Positions 56,216 through 64,000 of a stretch of DNA of 64,000 nucleotides are shown here, in pieces. Position 1 is the first letter of the stretch. Each line of letters starts with the position of its first letter. A program made the position numbers and the translations under genes. The stretch lies in the NCBI GenBank assembly GCA_964023275.1, contig OZ029916.1:23282453-23346452 (forward strand), read 5' to 3'. The stretch is from Norana najaformis. Its lineage: Eukaryota; Annelida; Clitellata; Crassiclitellata; Hormogastridae. The notes beneath the pieces are model-generated. The model saw only the letters and a list, made by a program, of their open reading frames with translations. It made no database searches and was not told the DNA's origin.

Positions 56216-56289
56216 ATTGATGTAAAACTGAAATCAAAATTTAAATTTTATATGCAGAATAGGCAAAACATGGTCAGAAGGGGTTAAAT

Positions 56290-56360
56290 GAAAATGTAAA
56301 TGTACACGTTTTCCTATGGTGATCGTATAGCTCGATCTTGCTCATTTTTCAATGGTTTAG
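56290..56360 (+). repeat. Dispersed repeat, copy A
   Basis: TGTAAATGTACACGTTTTCC, TATGGTGATCGTATAGC and GCTCATTTTTCA in order. The same order occurs at 63565-63630 and inverted at 57412-57475. Probably a LINE or SINE 3' end with a TGTAAA tail. Confidence 0.6.
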
Positions 56361-56401
56361 ACGTGTTTGGGCCAAGAGGAACACTGGTAGGAATCAGGGC
56401 A

Positions 56402-56460
56402 TATAGTAGTAATAGCAGTAATAGTAATAGTAGTAGTAATATTCTACTACTACTACTAGC
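56402..56460. repeat. (TAGTAA)n/(TACTAC)n microsatellite
   Basis: AGTAGTAATAGCAGTAATAG followed by its inverse TACTACTACTA, forming a small hairpin. Confidence 0.85.
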
Positions 56461-56846
56461 TGCCTACCAGCCAGATGGCGTATAAAGTCTTGGGAGTCAG
56501 GCGAGAGTTTGATCTGGGGCTTGACAGTGACTGACACTCTCAGGTTCATACCGACCCAGAGCTGCCACGGTCGGTGTTGATGCTTGTAAGATAGCAGCAG
56601 AACGAAAGATAGCAAGATGTAGGACCCAGTGACATTCTATCGACGTACTGCTTTGTTCCGCTGAACTCCAAAACTCGAACCTGGCTCATGTACATGTATA
56701 GGCCTAAACCAGGTCCGCTTTACCCTCTTTAATGAACTTGGCCACTGCCTAATTTATACAAAGTACAGACTTCATTCTTAGAGGTAGAAAAGAAGCTAAT
56801 GTCGTTTGATGCTAGACAAAATATTCAAGAAAGATATACGGAAAGG

Positions 56847-57837
<991 letters not shown>

Positions 57838-58218
57838 TAATCGTATTCGCAAACTCGTGATTTCTACAGCTCCCAACGAAAGCTAAGTCGCGGGAACCAG
57901 CTTATTCACAGGTGCTCAGTCAAAACAAAATCGACAGGCAAGTGGAATTAGTTTCCAGGTCAAGATCCAAGAGTAAGGCAGGTTGGCAGGCAGTCAGTCA
58001 CACGACTGCGGTATGTTGTGTTTGAAGTTGGATCTGCAGATTAGATAAGGGGAAGAAGAGGAATCAGGATAGGATTCGCGGAAGAGGAGTGCTTTCAGTT
58101 CTTATGGGCAGACCTGCGCAGAGATTGCAAGGGTTGAAGTGATGGATCAGAAAACTGTCGTAATTTTTGTGGAAGTTTATTCCAGAGGGGTGGAACAGTT
58201 ATGGCTATGGAGCGATTG
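57838..58218 (-). mobile_element. 5'-truncated LINE, ATTACG-tail family
   Basis: Shares the whole layout of 41459-41834: tail near TTGTAATCGTATTCG, GAAAGCTAAGTCGCGGGAAC, CAGCTTATTCACAGG, then the C-terminal coding part up to CTATGGCTATGGAGCG. The coding part is decayed. Confidence 0.85.
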
Positions 58219-58609
58219 CCAAATTTTAAGGATAAGTGACATTACTTGCATTTTTATTGTACCAATGCAATGAAAGTGTTCCTAGGTAGCTGGAATAATT
58301 TATGATTGTGTTGTTGTGACTCAAACCATTTAGCGAGAATAGCGCCTAAATAATTGCGACAGGTGTGAGCATAGATGCCCTTTAGCAAGAGTTTAGACCC
58401 ACGCCTATGTTTTCAGTCGTGTATCTAGGTCGTTCCGTTTCAGATATTGCATTCTGAGAAATTCATAATAGGCGTCATTCTAGTTTAAATTCATATGGCT
58501 CCACTTCATAATGTAGACCTGTAATGCATCCTTCGTTACTGCTTCTAGCAGCTGCTCTTGAAGAACATGCTGATTGTTGCCTATGACAGGCTTGAAAGGC
58601 GCGCCATAA

Positions 58610-58910
58610 ATGCCGGGAAATGGTCGCCTCACACATGGGCTAGAACATAAAATTTTACGACTCCTACGCCTAAAATTCCTCGTTCAGCCGGTGAACTTAC
58701 TGGGTTGTGAAAGAATTCATGCGCTATTTACTTTCTTACTTCTTGCTCCGGTGACCAATGTATGGAAGCCCACAAGAGACATATCGCTTTTTATATATCG
58801 CTTCTGGTCCCTTCTGGGTTTGCCTTTTGTATCCTGGCAAACTGTACTTTTATGTGTAACTTGATATGTTGAATTTGGGATCAATAAAGAGAGTCAATCA
58901 AAAAAAAATA
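58610..58910 (+). other. Possible retroposed transcript end
   Basis: An ORF of 84 codons (58610-58864) is followed by AATAAAGAGAGTCAATC and then a run of nine A (poly(A) signal, about a dozen bases, poly(A)). This layout suggests a retrocopied transcript or a LINE 3' end. The protein (HALFTFLLLAPVTNV) is not recognised. Confidence 0.35.
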
Positions 58911-59776
58911 TTATCCAGTTAGTACAATGAGGTACAAGATACAACATGCATTTCTAGTGTACCACTTACACTTACATGCACCGACAACATCGCATTACTT
59001 CACGTGTTAATCATCTCTTGCAGGGTTTCAGATAGGGAAAACTCGATACTATAGCCAAGTTAATTTAAGTAGGCTATTGTAGTATATAACACAGCACAGT
59101 AAGTCTAACCACTATAGAAGTTATTGGAGGTTAGGATGAAGGGACAGCTAATCGCAGAGAACTAATACCAACACCTGGTTCACATCAACGGCCTGGTCAG
59201 CGAGTAGGCAGTAGGGCGTCTGATTTATTACTTTGTCCAGACAGGTAGAAGAAATCTTAAATTTCATACAACTGACTCACCAGCACACTCAGAGAGCTGT
59301 CCAGAGACAGAGGCAAGAATACAAAAGGCCAAACATGTAGAGATACAGATGGAGATCGAAACGGAGTCAAGCCAGCGGACACGCCGAGACCAATAGAGCA
59401 AGATGGAACCAGTCTGAGAGAAGTATACAGACAAACCATGCTGGAGATTTCAGACAAAGAGATTCCTAGCGTCCAATCAAATAGACTATCCGAAGTAACT
59501 CCGTAACTATTGACCAATGGGGGTTTGACAAATATCGCCAGACGAGAGAACCTCAGACAGAATCTATACTAAGTCAGTCCGAGTCCAGCGGCCAGACCGA
59601 TCAGTTGAATATCTCGGAGAGAGATTTGGAGATAGAGCGCAGTTAGAAATGTAGCCGGAGTAGAGTCTAGTGTTTATCGATACTACCGGGTAAACTAGAG
59701 TAAGGGTTGTCGTAGACTAAGGCTTCTGGCTCGCTCCACAATTGAACTAGAATCTCGCTCGCGTTATGTCAAACAA
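58911..59776. other. Intergenic, nothing recognised
   Basis: The plus strand from 59260 to 59700 is rich in CAGA/GAGA words and has no convincing ORF. No repeat family was recognised. Confidence 0.45.
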
Positions 59777-60220
59777 TTACACTGGCCAACAGAAAAAAAA
59801 TTTTTTCTTGTTGCCTTCGGTTTTAGACCTGTTCTTGGGGTAATTTTGGGCGCTGATTCAGAAAATGTCATTGGATTGAGTGCATCAGGTCTAGTTTCTG
59901 AGATATCGTCGATTTTGTAAAGAAAACCCAGTCCACTCTTTAAACGATGTCTTTGGCAAAACTAAAATGTCATAATAAGCTTTATTTATGGCTAATTATA
60001 ATTCTTGCTGATTCATATAATGCCTACATCCTTATAATGTAAAATCAGCATATCTTGCCGCGTGCTGAGATATTGCTGATTCAACGAAATAACTATTCCG
60101 TAGCCTACAGCTTACTCAGCACTAAATTCATGGCCTCATTTAGAATTTATTTGTGCTTATACAGCGTTTCATGGTTTCGAACTATGTAAATAGATTATGC
60201 TGAAGTTAGCATTTATAGCC

Positions 60221-60228
60221 TATATAAA
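60221..60228 (+). promoter_or_regulatory. TATA box of transposon
   Basis: TATATAAA lies 157 bases before the transposase ATG, inside the element and downstream of its left inverted repeat. Confidence 0.55.
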
Positions 60229-60384
60229 CCGCCTCCTGAAAGCTAGAGCAGCCGCAGTCGTCTTAGGGCATATTAAGAGTTGGTCGCAAGAACAATCTGT
60301 GAATGTGAGCATTAAATAACTACATGTTCTTACTATTTTTTAGGTTAGTCATTTAATTCCTCAGATGCGAACATCCTTAAGGTT

Positions 60385-62088
60385 ATGGCTACTTCCAGAC
60401 GGAGCTGCATTAACCATCCAGACATATTCTGCTACATTTGTGGGGAATACACACTAAAAGCAAACAGGAAACCGATTTCTGAGTTTGTAAAAAGAGCATA
60501 TGTAGGTTATTTTGGTGTCAAACTTGGAGATCAAGATAAGCAATGGGCTCCTCATACAGTATGCAAAACTTGTATTGAACAATTGCGCCACTGGACAATT
60601 GGAAAGAGAAGCTGCCTGAAATTTGGTGTACCGATGGTTCGGAGGGAACAGATAAACCACTTCGACGACTGTTACTTTTGTATGGTTAATATCATAGGCA
60701 TCAATCGAAATAATCGTCACAAGTTGTCTTACCCTGATATACCTTCAGCCAGGAGACCTGTTCCGCATTCGGATATTGTACCAGTTCCACCTTTTCGCGA
60801 ACTACCTCAGGTCTCAGACGATGACACTTGCATGTCCAATATCGGACAAGATGACGAAAGTGAAGAAAGTGGGGGCAGTGACAGTGATTTCCAATCAACT
60901 TCACACAGTGAACGTTTTGACCAAAAAGAGTTGAGTGATCTGATCAGGGACTTAAATCTTTCCAAAGAGTCCTCTGAATTGCTTGTGTCCAGACTAAAGG
61001 AAAAGAATGCACTTCAGCCTGGAACGAAAATTACAATTTATAGAAACAGAGAAAAGGATTTGCTGCCATTCTTTACCGAAGACAACAACCTAGTATTCTG
61101 TAATGACATCAGCAACTTATTGAAGAAAATTGGTCTGTCGGATTACAGCCCAGATGAGTGGCGTCTTTTTATCGACAGTTCAAAATGTAGTCTGAAATGT
61201 GTGCTTTTAAATAACGGCAACAAATTTGGTTCTATTCCAATCGGTCACTCCACCAGGATGAAAGAAGAGTACAATGCCATCTCTTTAGTACTGGAAAAGA
61301 TAAAATACAAAGAACATCAATGGGTAATTTGTGTAGACTTGAAGATGGTAAATTTCCTCCTTGGTCAACAAAGTGGCTACACAAAGTATCCCTGCTTTTT
61401 GTGTCTTTGGGACAGTAGAGCCAAGCATGAACATTGGACAAGAAAAGATTGGCCTTCGAGGAAAGACATGGTGGTTGGAGCTCAAAATGTAATCAAGGAA
61501 TCTTTGGTGGCACGAGATAGGATCATACTGCCACCACTACATATAAAGCTAGGCCTGATGAAACAATTTGTCAGGGCTTTGAATAAAGAAGGTTCATGCT
61601 TCGAATACATAGTACACAAGTTACCAGGAATTACAATGGAAAAATTGAAGGCTGGAATCTTCGATGGTCCACAGATCAGGCAACTTATGAATGACCCACT
61701 TTTCATACCATCAATGAATGAAATCGAATCTTGTGCCTGGTCTTCCTTTGTTCTTGTAACTAAAAATGTTCTTGGCAACAAGAAGGCAGACAATTATGCA
61801 CAACTAGTAGAGGATATGCTTCTTCATTTCAACAAGCTTGGCTGCAACATGAGAATTAAAGTCCATTATCTCCACAGTCACTTAGATCGCTTTCCAGAGA
61901 ATCTTGGTGACTTCAGCGAAGAGCAAGGTGAAAGATTTCACCAAGACATCAAAACAATGGAAAATCGATATCAAGGAAGATGGGATGCACACATGATGGC
62001 AGACTATTGCTGGAATATTATGCGCGATTGTTCCGGCAGATGCCACACTCGGAAATCGTACAAAAGGAGCTTCTTCGGTGTCGAATGA
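60385..62088 (+). CDS. Transposase, cysteine-rich N-terminus plus DDE-like domain
   Basis: The complete 567-residue ORF has no intron, and its start fits the relative at 23431. Residues 8-63 form a cysteine/histidine module (C8, H11, C16, C19, C60, C63) with a further CYFC at 96-99, probably zinc and DNA binding. 145-180 is an acidic Asp/Ser/Glu linker. 259-318 looks like RNase-H-fold strands with Asp264 (LFIDSS) and Asp318 (VICVDLK). An inserted CxxC follows at 337-340 with His348/His350. Then LPPLHIKLGL (His386), LHSHLDRFPENLG (496-508) and EEQGERFHQD (Glu513, Glu516). I infer Asp264, Asp318 and one of the two Glu as catalytic. The CxxC followed by His-Ile resembles CACTA-group transposases. 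Similar proteins are, from memory, widespread as uncharacterised proteins in invertebrates. No stop or frameshift is seen, so it may be active. Confidence 0.8.
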   Translation: MATSRRSCINHPDIFCYICGEYTLKANRKPISEFVKRAYVGYFGVKLGDQDKQWAPHTVCKTCIEQLRHWTIGKRSCLKFGVPMVRREQINHFDDCYFCMVNIIGINRNNRHKLSYPDIPSARRPVPHSDIVPVPPFRELPQVSDDDTCMSNIGQDDESEESGGSDSDFQSTSHSERFDQKELSDLIRDLNLSKESSELLVSRLKEKNALQPGTKITIYRNREKDLLPFFTEDNNLVFCNDISNLLKKIGLSDYSPDEWRLFIDSSKCSLKCVLLNNGNKFGSIPIGHSTRMKEEYNAISLVLEKIKYKEHQWVICVDLKMVNFLLGQQSGYTKYPCFLCLWDSRAKHEHWTRKDWPSRKDMVVGAQNVIKESLVARDRIILPPLHIKLGLMKQFVRALNKEGSCFEYIVHKLPGITMEKLKAGIFDGPQIRQLMNDPLFIPSMNEIESCAWSSFVLVTKNVLGNKKADNYAQLVEDMLLHFNKLGCNMRIKVHYLHSHLDRFPENLGDFSEEQGERFHQDIKTMENRYQGRWDAHMMADYCWNIMRDCSGRCHTRKSYKRSFFGVE

Positions 62089-62407
62089 CTTGAAATTTTT
62101 ATAACAAACTTGTTCTGTTTGGTATCATATAAGTACAGTTTCAGGTACTACCATTTTCTTTTAAGTATTTGTATTATTATGTTTATTTAGTGTATCACAT
62201 AATAAATTGAGCACTACATAATTATAGCTATAGCCTTATGTTTTATGGGCGAGCAGAGGCAAGGACTGGTATATGGCATAATGTTCTATATCTCGAAAAC
62301 TAGACCTGCTGGGAGAAAACTGGTGCCTTTTCTGGAATCAGCAGGTCAAATATACCCAGAAACAGTTCTAACATTTGAGGCAACAAATTATGTGTTGGCC
62401 AGTGTTA

Positions 62408-64000
62408 TTCGAAGAACATTCAAGTGCTGAATGACAAATGATGAAAACTGTACAATGCGAACTGGAAGAGAATTCTCTATTATAATCGGTAGAAATGAAC
62501 TCTACCACAATACTATGTAGCTATATTAAACCTTTCTAGTTGCGAGTAAATTAATGTTTATATTTGGCCTCTCCTCTGTTAGGCCTATGGTATGTTGTAG
62601 CATTTTGATATCATTCACACCTCAGTATCACTGTAAGACATTGTGGTGACGCATCATGCTATGCTTCCATTGATATAATCTACTTAACATGAAATAGCAT
62701 TGAATGTACAAGAGTCACATCTCCATCTGGAATCCGTAGGTGGTGACAGATACGTTAGGTGCTATCTATGGCGAAGAATCAACATAATTTATACGCTTTT
62801 GGTCACTTCAGATGTAAGTGGCGCACTCGAATTACTGACCACCCGATCCTTCCAAGATTATTATATCTAACACACCTGCCTATTAGCTCAAAACATTACA
62901 CGACATGTTCCCTGTAGGTCTCCTTTCTAATAAAGGCTTGGCACAAGATTTTCGCAGTCCTTGGCTACTCTATGCCCTCCGCTGAACAGATGAAAAACAC
63001 AAACGTATGGACGCATCTGACGACTGGGACAAGCATCAGACAGTACTACAAATTGGCCTTCGTTGATTGCGACTGTATAAACCTATCATGAACCTTTACC
63101 TTGCAAGCGTCACAGATTGTTATTTGTACAGAATGAAAAGCCTATACCTCAAGACGAAAAGGCGAAAGTGAAGTTACAGCTAGGAATACTTGAAGAAACG
63201 TGGAAGACTTTCATTAAAATCGGAACAATAATCGTTTATCATAAACTAGCACTTAAAGTTATGCGGTATGAAATTCGCGTTAAGTTTGGAACTCAAACTT
63301 TTTGCTTAAGACAATACTGGATATGTAAGAAGATTTCTTGTTTTGGATGAGTCTTATTCGTATTTATTTTATAACCGCGTATTTAAAATTTTTTACTATG
63401 AAGTTTTGTAACATCTCGTATTATGAAGTTTTTTAATTAAGAGTAATCTGTCATAATGTCTCACTGATTTCTTACATGAAATTTGATTTTCGCTGCGTAG
63501 ATCTTTCGCTCAATACTAATAACTGGTCCCTAAGACACGATGCAAAATATAGTTCGGTATCTAGTGTAAATGTACATGTTTTTCTATAGCGACCGTATGG
63601 CTTCGACCCTGGTCATTTTTCAGTGAATTTGTGATAGATGTAGGGTTAGGAAACATCGAGGTTTTGAAACCCTGACATATAGATCAATTCCAACCATGCA
63701 TGATACTAAAATTTATGTTACACTGTGCGCTATATAGGTGTCAATATGCATAAAATTTGTGTAAATAATTGTATTATTTTTACATTACTCTGAGTTCATG
63801 CGCACTGAGAGTGCAGTGGGTGGAACGCACAGCGGCCAATGATAAAACAAAACACGCACACACATACACACACACCAAGACGCAGCGCCCCGCTGTCATC
63901 TCTGTGCTCTCAAGACTATTGGTACCAAATACCTCAGAAGAAATAATTACACTCTTACTTCAGCTTCCCGCATGTGTATCTGTCTCTCCTCTCCTGTCCT
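62408..64000. other. Intergenic with one dispersed repeat and (CA)n
   Basis: No gene. 63565-63630 (TGTAAATGTACATGTTTTTC, TATAGCGACCGTATGGC) is a plus copy of the repeat at 56290. 63850-63880 is a short imperfect CA run. Small ORFs (for example 63117-63350, without ATG support) have no features. Confidence 0.5.

Larger units (their letters stand above)
59780..62404 (+). mobile_element. CACTGG/TTA DNA transposon, copy 2 (intact)
   Basis: The element is 2625 bp, flanked by TTA on both sides (59777-59779 and 62405-62407). It starts CACTGGCCAACA and ends TGTTGGCCAGTG. Terminal inverted repeats extend about 130 bases with mismatches, and include GCTGATTC 72 bp from the left terminus and 62 bp from the right, then a CAGGTCTAGTTTTCGAGATA-like block. 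It carries one uninterrupted transposase ORF, a TATA box and a poly(A) signal (AATAAA at 62201-62206). Confidence 0.93.

Overview
This is a 64-kb piece of an animal nuclear genome, most likely a marine invertebrate. Genes are split by introns with GT/AG borders, protein-coding DNA is sparse, and most of the window is AT-rich intron or intergenic DNA filled with transposons, SINEs and microsatellites. The repeat mix (L2/CR1-like LINEs, tRNA-derived SINEs, Tc1, hAT, pogo, an LTR-element remnant) and the over-abundant octamer TAGGCCTA fit an invertebrate. I cannot name the species.

Only two host genes are clearly supported. (1) An aquaporin on the minus strand: exon 5688-6239 and an 81-bp exon 3015-3095 carrying the second NPA box. 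Its last exon was not found. (2) An adenylate kinase of the AK1 type on the minus strand: exons 53107-53270, 52501-52812 and 51159-51224, with a poly(A) signal at 51088-51093. Its short first exon was not found. A decayed protein-kinase-C-type exon (48535-48681) and a coiled-coil ORF (25654-26085) are weaker candidates.

Layout. 1-6.3 kb: aquaporin gene, with an inverted-repeat element in its intron. 6.3-20.8 kb: gene-poor, with SINEs, LINE scraps, microsatellites, a hairpin (16.4 kb), a 357-bp terminal-inverted-repeat element (19.1 kb) and a 0.33-kb duplicated block. 20.9-24.9 kb: a Tc1 transposon interrupted by a second transposon. 24.9-31.5 kb: SINEs, a coiled-coil ORF, an LTR-element integrase scrap, and a LINE split by a hAT element with perfect 8-bp target duplications. 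31.5-37.1 kb: a nearly intact LINE, a dead pogo transposase and seven perfect 74-bp tandem repeats. 37.1-40.4 kb: a near-full-length L2/CR1-like LINE. 41-48 kb: SINE and LINE scraps, including a 3' LINE fragment inserted in a SINE, and a Jockey-like LINE. 48-58 kb: the PKC-like relic, the adenylate kinase gene, RT scraps and a 280-bp (TA)n tract. 59.8-62.4 kb: an intact DNA transposon.

The most interesting system is the pair of related DNA transposons at 21415-23822 (decayed) and 59780-62404 (single intact 567-codon ORF). Both begin with CACTGG, end with CCAGTG, are flanked by the 3-bp duplication TTA, and carry a GCTGATTC motif exactly 72 bp from one terminus and 62 bp from the other. Their proteins have an N-terminal cysteine-rich zinc-binding module followed by a probable RNase-H-fold DDE domain with an inserted CxxC. 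I suggest they form a CACTA-related or new superfamily.
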